NCBI GenBank assembly: GCA_018262095.1
Contig: JAGTRW010000001.1
Coordinates: 121,875 to 185,874 of the forward strand
Direction of reading: 5' to 3'
Origin: Pseudomonadota bacterium
GTDB lineage: Bacteria; Pseudomonadota; Gammaproteobacteria; Burkholderiales; Rhodocyclaceae
Length of the DNA stretch: 64,000 bases
Translations under genes and position numbers: made by a program
Notes under the pieces: model-generated
Databases searched by the model: none
Seen by the model: the letters and a program-made list of their open reading frames with translations, nothing else
Told to the model about the DNA's origin: nothing
Shown: piece after piece, positions 12,220 to 22,304 of the stretch
Layout of the letters: each line of letters opens with the position of its first letter
Position numbering within the stretch: position 1 is the first letter of the stretch

Positions 12220-12465
12220 GTGGAATTGAACGAAATTCAACGACTCATTGCGTGGCTTGAAGCCTCTGGGATGCGCAATCCGGAATTGAATCGGCCGGGA
12301 AAATGCTAAAGGCTCAAGGTTTCGGGCAGCGATCAGGTCCGCCTCGCCACGCGAGACGGCGCCGATCGCGGGCGTGCTAGCAAAGATCATCGCGACAAAT
12401 GGAGAGATGATTGGTTTCGGTTCGCCGGTTCTCGAACAGGCCCCCATTTGCGCCGGACAGTTTTT
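12220..12465 (+). pseudogene. Second decayed BCCP (accB) remnant
   Basis: GTG-initiated VELNEIQRLIAWLEASGMRNPELNRPGKC* (BCCP N-terminus), then in a shifted frame GVLAKIIATNGEMIGFGSPVLEQ resembling the BCCP C-terminal GxVKEILVENGQPVEFGQPLF; no biotinylation AMKM motif. Confidence 0.7.
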
Positions 12466-12488
12466 GAAACGTAACAGCGAGGAAGACG

Positions 12489-13262
12489 ATGGATATTGAT
12501 TTGAATTCGGATATGGGCGAGGGCTTCGGCGCTTACCGCATCGGCGAAGACGAAGCGCTGATGGCGATCGTTTCGTCGGCCAATGTGGCCTGTGGTTATC
12601 ATGCTGGCGACCCGGTGATCATGGACAAGACCGTTCGCCTGGCGTTGGCCAACGGCGTCGATCTCGGGGCGCACGTAGGCTTCCCGGACTTGATGGGTTT
12701 CGGCCGGCGCCAAATGCAATGCGACCCGGCGGAGCTTGCCCAGTACGTGCTGTATCAACTCGGCGCGCTGTCCGGTATCGCTTCGGTGGCCGGAGCCCGT
12801 GTCACGCACATGAGTTTTCACGGCGCATTGGGCAACATGGCTGCCGCTGATTACGATCTGGCCGAGCCGCTGGTACGTGCCGTGGCCGCTTTTGATCGCA
12901 AGCTCATCGTCACCGTTTCGACCAACACGCAGATCGAACGCGCCGCCGACAAATGCGGTCTCAGAATAGCCACCACCTTCCTCGCCGACCGCGCATATAC
13001 GGATGAAGGCGATCTCGTTTCGCGCAAACTGCCCGGCGCCGTGATCAACGATCACGACGCCGTGTTGCAGCGCGTGAGACGCCTGCTCGATGACGGCGTA
13101 ATCACCAGCATTACCGGCAAGAAATTGCCGATCAAGGTGCAATCGATTCTGCTGCACGGCGATACGCCTGGGGCGGTCGAAAATGCGCGTGCGATTCGCC
13201 AGGAAATCGAATCCGGCAAAGGACGCATCGTTCCCATTTCCCGGCTGGTCGGTGGCGGCTGA
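12489..13262 (+). CDS. pxpA: 5-oxoprolinase subunit A (LamB/YcsF family)
   Basis: DIDLNSDMGEGFGAYRIGEDEALM, SSANVACGYHAGDPVIM. Confidence 0.95.
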   Translation: MDIDLNSDMGEGFGAYRIGEDEALMAIVSSANVACGYHAGDPVIMDKTVRLALANGVDLGAHVGFPDLMGFGRRQMQCDPAELAQYVLYQLGALSGIASVAGARVTHMSFHGALGNMAAADYDLAEPLVRAVAAFDRKLIVTVSTNTQIERAADKCGLRIATTFLADRAYTDEGDLVSRKLPGAVINDHDAVLQRVRRLLDDGVITSITGKKLPIKVQSILLHGDTPGAVENARAIRQEIESGKGRIVPISRLVGGG

Positions 13263-13315
13263 AATTACAGCGATCAGCTTCAGGCGCGCCCAGACGAGGA
13301 GACTCCTGGAAAATC

Positions 13316-14248
13316 TCAGTGCTCTGCGGTCTGCGCGTCCACTTCAAAGCTGAACGTCTGCTGCTCGACCAGTTCAAGGATGATGTCCTTGACGACTTGC
13401 GCTGGTTCCGACAATGGCAAGTGGTCGGATTCGCACAAAGCGAGCGGCACTTCAATGCTGGGCGATACGATCCGGCACAAGTGGGCTTGTATCGATGTGG
13501 CCATGGCACGCGCTGCCGATTCCGGCAAAATGGTCGCCCCCAGGCCCGCGGCAACCGCGGCGCTCAGGGTCGCCGCCGACTCAATTTCAGCGACCACATG
13601 CGCGCTTGACTGCAGGCTGGCAAAAGCCTCGTCGACATATTTGCGCAAGTAGTTGTAGGGGCGCGGAAGCAAAAGGTCCATGTCGTTCAATTTGCCCAGC
13701 TCGATCTGGTCCGGCGGTGCAGGCATTCCCGGCGAAACCACCAAGAACAGCGGCTCCTTGAGCAAGAGCCGGTAGGAAAGGCCATGAACCCCTGTCTTTC
13801 CTGAATAGAGGACGGCCATGTCCATGCGGCCATTCATCACCAACTCGCTCAGCGTGGTGCCAAAATTCTCGTTCAAGTAAAGCAGAATCGACGGATGACG
13901 CGCCCTGACCGATTTGAGCAAGGGCAAGGCCAGCGCGGACGCCGCCGTTCCCGGCGCAAGCCCTACCGACACCTGGCCCGACAGACTCTGTCCGGAGTGG
14001 CTCACATCGCTTTGCGCCTGCTCGAATTGACGCAGGATGATCTGCGCGTGCCGGTAAAGAACCTGCCCGGCTTCAGTGGGAGTAACGCCCCGCTTGGTTC
14101 GCACCAGCAATTGTTGGCGAAATTCGCCCTCCAAGGTGGCGATCTGCTGACTCAACGCCGGCTGGGCGATATGCAGCACATCGGCGGCCTGCGTCAGGCT
14201 GCCGATGTCGACAATCTTCACGAAATACTTCAAACGCCTCAGATTCAT
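13316..14248 (-). CDS. nac: LysR-type regulator, Nac-like
   Basis: MNLRRLKYFVKIVDIGSLTQAADVLHIAQPALSQQIATLEGEFRQQLLVRTKRGVTPTEAG, very close to enterobacterial Nac. Confidence 0.8.
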   Translation of the reverse strand: MNLRRLKYFVKIVDIGSLTQAADVLHIAQPALSQQIATLEGEFRQQLLVRTKRGVTPTEAGQVLYRHAQIILRQFEQAQSDVSHSGQSLSGQVSVGLAPGTAASALALPLLKSVRARHPSILLYLNENFGTTLSELVMNGRMDMAVLYSGKTGVHGLSYRLLLKEPLFLVVSPGMPAPPDQIELGKLNDMDLLLPRPYNYLRKYVDEAFASLQSSAHVVAEIESAATLSAAVAAGLGATILPESAARAMATSIQAHLCRIVSPSIEVPLALCESDHLPLSEPAQVVKDIILELVEQQTFSFEVDAQTAEH

Positions 14249-14410
14249 GCGATTGTTCCCACGGGTAATTTAGCGCTGACCCGTACGGCGAGGGCGGCCC
14301 CTGATCAACACATAAGGCGGCACTATACACCCAGACGAAAGTCATCTTTGCGCCAAACGCGGCAGGTGCTTAGTCTTGCAATTCATGCCTTACAGAGCCA
14401 GGAGAACTTC

Positions 14411-15619
14411 ATGAGCACGTCCCGAATTGCCTCACGCTTAAGCCGCGTCAAACCGTCACCGAGCAGCGCCGCACAGGATCGAGCAGCCGCATTACGCCGT
14501 GCCGGCAAAGACATCGTCAACATGGTCGTCGGCGAACCCGATTTCGATACCCCGGACTATATTCGTCGTGCGGCGTGCGCAGCGATCGAGCACGGAGAGA
14601 CGCGTTATACGCCGGCGGCCGGCACGCTGGCGCTGCGTGAAGCGATCGCCGATAAATTCAAACGCGAGAACGGTCTTTCCTATACACCAAAAGACATCAT
14701 CGTCACCATCGGCGCCAAACACGCCATCTACAACGCGTTGTCGGTGACCCTGGAACCCGGCGACGAGGTGATCATTCCCGCCCCGTACTGGGTCTCGTAT
14801 CCGGACATGACGCTTGCCTGCCAGGGCGAGCCGGTCATCGTAACCTGTCAGGAAGCCGACGATTTCAAGCTGACGCCGGCAGCGCTGGAAGCCGCCATCA
14901 CCCCCAGGACGCGCTGGCTGATCCTCAATTCGCCGAACAACCCGACCGGTTCCTGTTACAGCGCCGCCGACTACCGCGCGTTGGCCGACGTCTTGCTGCG
15001 CCATCCGCAAGTCATGTTGATGACCGATGACATCTATGAACATATCCGCTTCGAGTCGAAGGACAACCCACACCCGGTGGCCATCGAACCACAGCTCAAA
15101 TCGCGCACGCTGGTCATCAACGGCGTTTCGAAGACCTACGCCATGACTGGCTGGCGAATCGGTTGGGCGGCCGGCCCGGCCGATCTGATCGGCGCGCTGG
15201 ACATGCTGCAATCGCAGTCGGTGACCAACGCCTGTTCGATCAGCCAGGCGGCCGCCTTGGCGGCGTTGCGCGGCGACCAGAGTTTTGTCGCCGGCTGGGT
15301 CGACACCTACCGCCAGCGTCGCGACCGCGCGCTGGAACTGATCAACGCCACGCCTGGACTGAGCTGCCGCACACCCGGCGGCGCGTTTTATCTGTACGTC
15401 AATTGCTCGGGAATGATTGGTCGCAGCACGCCGGAAGGCAAGAAGCTCGAAACCGACATGGATGTGGTGATGTACTTGTTGGAAGGCGTCGGCGTCGCGT
15501 TGATCGCCGGTTCGGTCTACGGTCTTTCTCCTTACTTCCGCATGTCGATCGCGACCAGCGTCGAGATCGTCGAAGAAGGTTGCCGCCGCATCGCGCAAGC
15601 GGTCAAAGACTTACGCTGA
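14411..15619 (+). CDS. PLP-dependent aminotransferase (aspartate aminotransferase-like)
   Basis: VVGEPDFDTPDYI, SPNNPTG, NGVSKTYAMTGWRIGWAAGP. Confidence 0.93.
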   Translation: MSTSRIASRLSRVKPSPSSAAQDRAAALRRAGKDIVNMVVGEPDFDTPDYIRRAACAAIEHGETRYTPAAGTLALREAIADKFKRENGLSYTPKDIIVTIGAKHAIYNALSVTLEPGDEVIIPAPYWVSYPDMTLACQGEPVIVTCQEADDFKLTPAALEAAITPRTRWLILNSPNNPTGSCYSAADYRALADVLLRHPQVMLMTDDIYEHIRFESKDNPHPVAIEPQLKSRTLVINGVSKTYAMTGWRIGWAAGPADLIGALDMLQSQSVTNACSISQAAALAALRGDQSFVAGWVDTYRQRRDRALELINATPGLSCRTPGGAFYLYVNCSGMIGRSTPEGKKLETDMDVVMYLLEGVGVALIAGSVYGLSPYFRMSIATSVEIVEEGCRRIAQAVKDLR

Positions 15620-15666
15620 CACGCCACGTCGCTCGATTTGCCTGCTGGCCGAGCACTGCCGACGTC

Positions 15667-15693
15667 AAAGAAGAGGCCATCCGCCTCTTCTTT
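15667..15693. terminator. Bidirectional hairpin after aminotransferase
   Basis: Perfect AAAGAAGAGGC-CATCC-GCCTCTTCTTT. Confidence 0.7.
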
Positions 15694-15770
15694 GAGTGAC
15701 CAGCGAACAACTATAGATGCTTCGTCAAGCTCAGGCGCACGACGCTAGGCACTCTGCCACGCCTGGATCG

Positions 15771-16745
15771 CTAGCCTCGAAAATCGACCAGTGACGGCAG
15801 CAGCTCTTGCAACTCGGCATCCAGTCTCGTCAGTTGCCGCAGCAGATTGTGCTCCAGCCAACGCCCCGCTCTCGTCGCGCCGGCGTCAACCACCGAGGAA
15901 TCCTGAGCCAGGTCAAAGCGCGCCAAGGTCTGTAGAAAAACGGCCTGAATCCTGGCAGACAACTCATCGCTCGCAGGCCAACACTCGGGGTGCCCGTCAT
16001 TGCCCTCGTCGGCCATCACTTCAAGCAACGCCAGAACCGATCGCTGGCCATGCAACACGCTTTCAAGCAGCAGGCCATCGACATTCGTTTCGCGACACGC
16101 AGACGACGCCAGCGTACGCAATTTCTGTCCGCGTAGCAGAATGGCCTCCTGCGTCTGCCGGTTCAGCCCCTGCCCCTGCGCGACGCCGCGATAGAGCAAA
16201 GACAGATCGCGCAGATTGTCGCCCAGCAGGAAAAACCAGTGTTCGCTGGCCCGAGACGGAATCAGGGTGGCAAACACCTGCGCCACCCCGACGCCCAGAC
16301 AGACGTTGAGCATTCGCCACAGTGCGATGTACAGATCACCGCTATTCGCCACCATCACCATGGTGATCCCGCTCACCAGCGCTGCATAGCCAAACCGGCC
16401 GATCGACAGATACGCGGCCGTCACCGCAATTACGAGTTCGAGTGCGGCGCATCCCCAAGGTGAGATATAACGGTCGACCAACACCGCCAGCACGCCGCCC
16501 AGTCCGCCCACCAGCGTGCCCAGCGCCCGTTGCCGGACCTTCTCGCCAATGCTCCCCGTGAACTGTATCGAACCCATGACCGCAAGGACACTGATCAGCA
16601 TCCAGATCGAGTGAGGATTGGGGAAAATCGCAGCAATCAGCAGGCAAACAAGAAACGCCCCGCCCACCCGCAGCACATGAACCAGGACCGCCTGCTCGAA
16701 GCGGAAACGCGGATGACGCCAGGTCTTCAAGATTTCGCTCGGCAC
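15771..16745 (-). CDS. FUSC-family (aromatic acid exporter-like) membrane protein
   Basis: Multi-TM FUSC-type N-terminus: SIWMLISVLAVMGSIQFTGSIGEKVRQRALGTLVGG. Confidence 0.75.
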   Translation of the reverse strand: MPSEILKTWRHPRFRFEQAVLVHVLRVGGAFLVCLLIAAIFPNPHSIWMLISVLAVMGSIQFTGSIGEKVRQRALGTLVGGLGGVLAVLVDRYISPWGCAALELVIAVTAAYLSIGRFGYAALVSGITMVMVANSGDLYIALWRMLNVCLGVGVAQVFATLIPSRASEHWFFLLGDNLRDLSLLYRGVAQGQGLNRQTQEAILLRGQKLRTLASSACRETNVDGLLLESVLHGQRSVLALLEVMADEGNDGHPECWPASDELSARIQAVFLQTLARFDLAQDSSVVDAGATRAGRWLEHNLLRQLTRLDAELQELLPSLVDFRG

Positions 16746-16826
16746 GGTGTCTCGCTCAACGGATTGCTATGCTTGTTGCACACATTGTAGCCGTCTGGCG
16801 GCGCCGCCAACAGACAGCGGCTTGGC

Positions 16827-17777
16827 TCACAAAATCCTGCCGGAATGGATCAGGTTGAGAAATTCCTGCGCAATGGGGCTTACCGATCGATCGCGATGAA
16901 CCAGGCTGCCCCATGAGGTCAGGCTGTGCGTGAAGGCATAGGGCAATATGCTCAACGCGCCGTACTGCTCGTAGTTTAGGGCGATCGACTGAGGAATGAC
17001 GGCGATCATATTTTCGAACGCCAGCAGGTCGGTCGCGATGAGAATCGACGTCGTCTCGATCAGTCCCAACGGCAAAGACGCTTGGTGACTGAGAAACTCC
17101 TGTTCGATCACTTCGCGCGACGGACTGCCGCGCGGTTGAAGTATCCAGGGGTAGGCCAGCAACGCCTCGAAGCGCAGTCGTTTTTTCCTGGCCTGACCTA
17201 ACAACGGGTGGTCACGGCACACCACCACCGAGATGGTCTCGGCAGCAACGGGCTGGAATATCAAGTCCTGTTCGGCAGCGCCCGTCGTCGCCGGAATCCG
17301 GCCGATGACAACGTCAAGCCCCCCACCGCGCAGCAGTTCGAGCAGATGGTCGCTGGTGTCCACGGTGATCTCCATCGACAAGCGTGGATAGCGCCTCTTG
17401 AGCGCGACCAGGGCGCTGTTCAGATGCGTCGGCACGGCCACCATGATGCAGCCGATCGACAGTTTTCCCGCGCTGCCCAGACGCAACTCGTTCAATTCAT
17501 GGGCCAACGCCGTCATGTTGTTCTGCAGCGTGCGAAAGCTGTTCATCACCGCCTGCCCAGCGGAGTTCAATTGCAAACCTCGCCCGACCCGGTCAAAGAG
17601 CCTTTCTCCTAAGGCATCTTCCAGCTCGTGCAGCATCTGACTCGCCGCCGACTGCGTCATGCCGAGGCAATTGGCCGCGCCGCGCAGCGTCCGGTACTGA
17701 TGGATGGCGAGCATCAAGGCGACTTGACGCATGCGCAGACGATTGAGCAGTTGTGGCGTATGACTGGTCGATTGCAT
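16827..17777 (-). CDS. LysR-family transcriptional regulator
   Basis: HQYRTLRGAANCLGMTQSAASQMLHELEDALGERLFDR HTH; divergent from denD-like gene. Confidence 0.88.
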   Translation of the reverse strand: MQSTSHTPQLLNRLRMRQVALMLAIHQYRTLRGAANCLGMTQSAASQMLHELEDALGERLFDRVGRGLQLNSAGQAVMNSFRTLQNNMTALAHELNELRLGSAGKLSIGCIMVAVPTHLNSALVALKRRYPRLSMEITVDTSDHLLELLRGGGLDVVIGRIPATTGAAEQDLIFQPVAAETISVVVCRDHPLLGQARKKRLRFEALLAYPWILQPRGSPSREVIEQEFLSHQASLPLGLIETTSILIATDLLAFENMIAVIPQSIALNYEQYGALSILPYAFTHSLTSWGSLVHRDRSVSPIAQEFLNLIHSGRIL

Positions 17778-17814
17778 CACGGCTTTCCGATAAGTACAGC
17801 TAATCAATATATCA

Positions 17815-17842
17815 AATACTTTAAATTTACGTAAATAGTATT
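17815..17842. promoter_or_regulatory. Candidate LysR operator between divergent lysR and denD-like genes
   Basis: AATACT...AGTATT inverted repeat enclosing TTTACGTAAA palindrome. Confidence 0.5.
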
Positions 17843-18006
17843 GCGCGTTAGGATTCTTTCCTTTTGCGGCGATCGCGCTTGTCGGATCGAAGTCCTTCCC
17901 GAGATTTCATGTGGCAAGCCCATCGAATTGCAGCGCGCACCGACCAGAGAGGAGACACTTGTCGTTTCGCTGGTCGATCACGAATCGATAACCAAGGAGA
18001 GGCTGC

Positions 18007-18981
18007 ATGAACGTACTCATCACCGGCGCCGGAGGATTTATCGGCAGCCGCTTGGCACAGGCCTTGCTCAAACGCGGAACACTCGCCGACAGCACGGGCC
18101 AGCAGAAGGAGATTTCGAAAATCACCCTGTTGGACATCACCTTTCCAGCAGAAAAGGATCGACGCCTCGACTATGTCCTGGGCGACTTGAGCGATACTGC
18201 CTTGCTCGCCGCAACGATGGGAACTGACACGACGTCGGTATTCCACTTGGCGTCGATCGTCAGCGGTGGTGCCGAGGCTGATTTCGAGCTGGGGATGAAG
18301 GTCAACCTCGACGGCACTCGCGCGCTGATGGATGCCTGCCGCCAACAGTCGAAGCCTCCTCGATTCGTTTTTTCCAGCTCGGTGGCGGCCTTCGGTTCCG
18401 GCTTCCCGCCGGTGGTCGACGACGACACCAAGGCCAGTCCGCTGACCTCGTACGGCGCGCAAAAAGTCTGCTGCGAATACCTGACCAACGACTATTCCCG
18501 CCGCGGCTTCCTCGATGGGCGAGTGGTTCGACTGCCGACCATTTCAGTACGCCCGGGCAAACCCAATTTGGCCAAATCGTCGTACGCCAGCGGAATCATC
18601 CGCGAACCGTTAAACGGGGTGGTTTCGCGTTGCCCGGTCAGCGCGAGTACCGGAATCTGGATTCTGTCGCCGAGCAGAGTGGTCGATGCACTGATTCATG
18701 CACATGACTTGCCCGCTTCGGCCTGGGGCGTCAACCGCGTTCTCAACCTGCCGGGGACGACGGCAACGGCGGGAGAAATGGTCGATGCCTTGCGCAAGAT
18801 TGCCGGAGACAAAGTCGCCGACCTCGTGCAATGGGCGCCGGATGCCGACATCCAGGCTTTCATCGACAGCCTTCCCGTACGTTTCAAGACGACTCGCGCG
18901 CTCGAAATGGGATTCGTTGCCGACCTGAATGTTGAAACGATGATCCGCGATCACATCGAAGAGCAGGGAATCACGATCTAA
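18007..18981 (+). CDS. denD: NAD-dependent epimerase/dehydratase, D-erythronate dehydrogenase-like
   Basis: MNVLITGAGGFIGSRLAQALL, FHLASIVSGGAEADFELGMKVNLDGTRALMDACR, SYGAQKVCCEYL. Confidence 0.7.
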   Translation: MNVLITGAGGFIGSRLAQALLKRGTLADSTGQQKEISKITLLDITFPAEKDRRLDYVLGDLSDTALLAATMGTDTTSVFHLASIVSGGAEADFELGMKVNLDGTRALMDACRQQSKPPRFVFSSSVAAFGSGFPPVVDDDTKASPLTSYGAQKVCCEYLTNDYSRRGFLDGRVVRLPTISVRPGKPNLAKSSYASGIIREPLNGVVSRCPVSASTGIWILSPSRVVDALIHAHDLPASAWGVNRVLNLPGTTATAGEMVDALRKIAGDKVADLVQWAPDADIQAFIDSLPVRFKTTRALEMGFVADLNVETMIRDHIEEQGITI

Positions 18982-19008
18982 CCCGACGCAATACCTGGAG
19001 AGAAAATC

Positions 19009-19953
19009 ATGACAGAAGGAAACAAAGCCATGCCGCTGAACCGAAACAACTGGCCGATCGCCGCGGCGATGATCAACTTCCCCGGCGTTCTGCCCGATGG
19101 CAGCCTGGTCCAGGAACAGTCGGTCGACCAATGGGCGGCGACGCTGCAACAGGTCGTCGACGCGGGCTTTACCGAACTCGACCCGACCGACAGCTGGCTG
19201 CGCGTCGCCGACCTCTCGCCGGCTCGCCTGCGCGAGTTCCAGTATCTGGTCAAGACGCTTGGCCTGACGGTTCCCGCGATCTCGACGACACGGCGTTCCA
19301 GCGTGATTGATCCGGTCCATGGCGATGAGTATCTGGCCTACAACCACCGGGTCATCGATACCGCCGCCGAAATCGGCGCCAAGGCGGTGAGCTTCGGCTT
19401 GTTCGGGCAACTCACCGAACAACAGGCAAAGCAACTCTGGTTCTGGACCGCTCAAGGGGTGAAGAACCCGGACGACCCGGCAACCTACCAGAAAGCCGTA
19501 AGCCGCATCCGCGAACTGGGCAAGCACGCTGCTGAATATGGCATCGAGGTTTCGCTCGAAATGTACGAAGACACCTACATCGGCACCGCCGACGGCGCGG
19601 TCCGCTTCGTCGCCGACGTCGACGTTCCGTCGGTCGGGATCAACGCCGACCTCGGCAACCTCCAGCGACTGCACCGTCCGGTCGAGCACTGGCTGGCGAT
19701 GGTCGAGAAGGTCGTTCCCTACGCCAAGTACTGGCACGTCAAGAACTACATGCGCGTCGAGGACCCGACCAAGGATCTGATCTGTTCGTACCCGACTTCG
19801 CTGGCGCTGGGAATCATCAACTACCGTGTCGCCGTTCAGAAGGCGATCGCCGCTGGCTTCAAGAGCGCTTTCCTGTGCGAGCACTACGGCGGCGACGGCC
19901 TCTCGGTGTGCGCGATGAACCGCGACTACCTGCGAACGATCCTGCCGCGCTGA
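19009..19953 (+). CDS. Sugar phosphate isomerase/epimerase (xylose isomerase-like TIM barrel)
   Basis: EVSLEMYEDTYIG, VGINADLGNLQRLHRPVEHW, KYWHVKNYM. Confidence 0.75.
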   Translation: MTEGNKAMPLNRNNWPIAAAMINFPGVLPDGSLVQEQSVDQWAATLQQVVDAGFTELDPTDSWLRVADLSPARLREFQYLVKTLGLTVPAISTTRRSSVIDPVHGDEYLAYNHRVIDTAAEIGAKAVSFGLFGQLTEQQAKQLWFWTAQGVKNPDDPATYQKAVSRIRELGKHAAEYGIEVSLEMYEDTYIGTADGAVRFVADVDVPSVGINADLGNLQRLHRPVEHWLAMVEKVVPYAKYWHVKNYMRVEDPTKDLICSYPTSLALGIINYRVAVQKAIAAGFKSAFLCEHYGGDGLSVCAMNRDYLRTILPR

Positions 19954-20108
19954 TTGTTGTTCCACATCCGAGACGGCGACTGCTAGTCACGCCACTCCGG
20001 TCGTTCCCAGCGTCCTTCAGGATGTCCGGCCGAACGATCGGATTTGGCTGTGACTCAGGCAACCCGGCGAGGCGGCACTGGCCATCCCGGCGACACGTCT
20101 GCAAACGA

Positions 20109-21278
20109 CTAGGAATGCCTTTGAAGTCCAGCGCGCTCGTCAATCGAGCGAGCCGCCTTGATGATCCGGCACAGGCGCGCCGTTGCCGATTCGATCAGCA
20201 CGCTGGCGCCAGCCATGCATTCCTCGAGCGCCATCGGCTTGTCGCAAATGCTCAGCACGGCATCGATGCCTTGCGCCAAGACCTCGTCAGCGCCTTCGCC
20301 GAGGCTGCCGGACAGACAGAAGACCGGCACCGCGAAGCGTTTGGCGACCTTCGCCACGCCAACCGGCGCCTTGCCGAACGCCGTCTGGAAATCGGTTCGC
20401 CCTTCGCCGGTGACGACGAACGCGGCGTCCTTGACCAAGTCGGAAAAACCGACTGCGGCAAGAACGATTTCGACGCCGGGCTTTAGTTGCGCGTTGGTGA
20501 AGAACAGCAATCCGGCACCGAGGCCACCCGCGGCGCCCGCGCCCGGCCGCTCGGCGACGTCGCGCCCGGTCGCTTGGCGAGCGAGCGCGGCAAAATGCCG
20601 CAGTGCGCTGTCGAGCTCGCCAACCATCGGCATCGTCGCGCCTTTCTGCGGGCCGAACACCGCCGATGCGCCTCGCAGGCCACAGAGCGGGTTGTCGACG
20701 TCACAGGCGATGATGATTTCGGTGTCGCGCAGCCGCGCGTCGATTCCGTCGACGCGAATCTGCTGCAATTCGGCGAGCGCGGCGCCGCCCTCGGGCAATT
20801 CCTGCCCATGAATATCGGTGAAGCGCACGCCGAGCGCGCGCGCCATGCCGGCACCACCGTCGTTGCTCGCGCTGCCGCCGATGCCGATGATGATCTTGCG
20901 CAGCCCGGCGTCGAGCGCAGCCAGAATGAGCTCTCCGGTACCGTAGCTGGTCGTAATCCTGGGGTTCCTCTTTGCCGCCGGCACGAGCGGGAGTCCGGAA
21001 GCGGCGGCCATTTCGATCACCGCCGTCTGGCCGTCACCGAGCACCCCCCATTGAGCCATAATGCGCCTGCCCAAAGGATCGCTCACTTCGCTCTGCTGCA
21101 AACAACCGCGGGTGGCGGCAACCAGCGCCTCGACGGTTCCTTCGCCGCCGTCGGCGATCGGGATGGTGCACACTTCGGCGTCCGGGAAGACCTTGCCGAC
21201 CCCATGCACCATGGCCTGCGCGACGCCAAGTGCCGAGAGACTTCCCTTGTATGAATCCGGCGCGACGACAATCCGCAC
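20109..21278 (-). CDS. Glycerate kinase (GarK/GlxK family)
   Basis: MRIVVAPDSYKGSLSALGVAQAM, IADGGEGTVEALV, IGIGGSASNDGGAGMA. Confidence 0.92.
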   Translation of the reverse strand: MRIVVAPDSYKGSLSALGVAQAMVHGVGKVFPDAEVCTIPIADGGEGTVEALVAATRGCLQQSEVSDPLGRRIMAQWGVLGDGQTAVIEMAAASGLPLVPAAKRNPRITTSYGTGELILAALDAGLRKIIIGIGGSASNDGGAGMARALGVRFTDIHGQELPEGGAALAELQQIRVDGIDARLRDTEIIIACDVDNPLCGLRGASAVFGPQKGATMPMVGELDSALRHFAALARQATGRDVAERPGAGAAGGLGAGLLFFTNAQLKPGVEIVLAAVGFSDLVKDAAFVVTGEGRTDFQTAFGKAPVGVAKVAKRFAVPVFCLSGSLGEGADEVLAQGIDAVLSICDKPMALEECMAGASVLIESATARLCRIIKAARSIDERAGLQRHS

Positions 21279-21356
21279 GGCAATTCCTCCTGCTGAATTT
21301 GCAATTTCCGTCGAAAGCGAACGACCGGCGCGAACGCCCGTCGTTTCGCCGCATCC

Positions 21357-22304
21357 TTACTGCTTGCGCGTCAACACTTTTTGCGCACGCGCGACGATAT
21401 TGGCCGCCGACAGCCCGTACTTGGCGAGCAGCTTTTCATAGTCGCCCGACTCGGTAAAGGTGTCTTCGATACCGACGAATTCAATCGGCACCGGACATTC
21501 GCTGACCAGCACCTCGGCCACCGCACTGCCCAGGCCGCCGAAGACATTGTGTTCCTCTGCGGTGACGATGGCGCCGGTCTCGCGCGCGCAGGCGATCAGC
21601 AGCTCGCGGTCGATCGGCTTGATGGTGTGGATATTGACGACGCGCGCGAGGATTCCCTTGGCCGCCAGAATCTGCGCGGCTTCGAGTGCCTTGATCAGCA
21701 TGTAGCCGGTGGCGACGATGGTCAGATCGCTGCCATCGACCAGCGTCACGCCCCTGCCGATCTCGAACTTGTAGCTCGCCTTGTCGAACACCACCGGCAC
21801 TTCGGCGCGGCTTAGCCGCAGATAGACCGGGCCCTTGAATTGCGCCGCAGCACGTGTCGCCAGTTCGGCCTCGACCGGGTCGGAGATCGAGACCACCGTC
21901 ATGTTCGGCAGCGAGCGCATGAACGCAATGTCGGCGATCGCATGGTGGCTGGCGCCGTCGTACGAATCGGAGAGGCCGGCGTACGTTCCGGCGAGCTTGA
22001 CGTTGAGCTTGGTGTAGGCGATCAGGCTGCGCACCGGGTCGGCGCCACGCAGCACCATGAACGCGGCAAAGGTATTGACGAAGGGAATCTTTCCGGTCGT
22101 CGCCAGGCCGGCAGCGATGGCGACCATGTTCGCCTCGGCGACGCCGACGTTGAAATAGCGGTTGGGAAATTCCTTGCCGAAGACGATGCTCTTGCTCGAA
22201 CTGCCGACGTCGGCGTCGAGCGCGACGATGTTCTTGTTCTCGCGGCCCAGTTGCGCCAGCGTGTCGCCATAGACGTCGCGGATGGCCTTTTTCACCGTAG
22301 TCAT
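21357..22304 (-). CDS. Split transketolase, C-terminal subunit
   Basis: LDADVGSSSKS, FNVGVAEANMVAIAAGLATTGKIPFVNTFAAFM; 4-bp overlap with N subunit. Confidence 0.92.
   Translation of the reverse strand: MTTVKKAIRDVYGDTLAQLGRENKNIVALDADVGSSSKSIVFGKEFPNRYFNVGVAEANMVAIAAGLATTGKIPFVNTFAAFMVLRGADPVRSLIAYTKLNVKLAGTYAGLSDSYDGASHHAIADIAFMRSLPNMTVVSISDPVEAELATRAAAQFKGPVYLRLSRAEVPVVFDKASYKFEIGRGVTLVDGSDLTIVATGYMLIKALEAAQILAAKGILARVVNIHTIKPIDRELLIACARETGAIVTAEEHNVFGGLGSAVAEVLVSECPVPIEFVGIEDTFTESGDYEKLLAKYGLSAANIVARAQKVLTRKQ

Noticed and set aside
14249-14410. Sigma54 promoter for nac or the aminotransferase gene
   Set aside because: Enterobacterial nac is sigma54-dependent, but no motif with correct GG-N10-GC spacing was found on either strand.
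18610-19965. 451-aa minus-strand ORF
   Set aside because: Antisense to the denD-like and isomerase genes; spurious.
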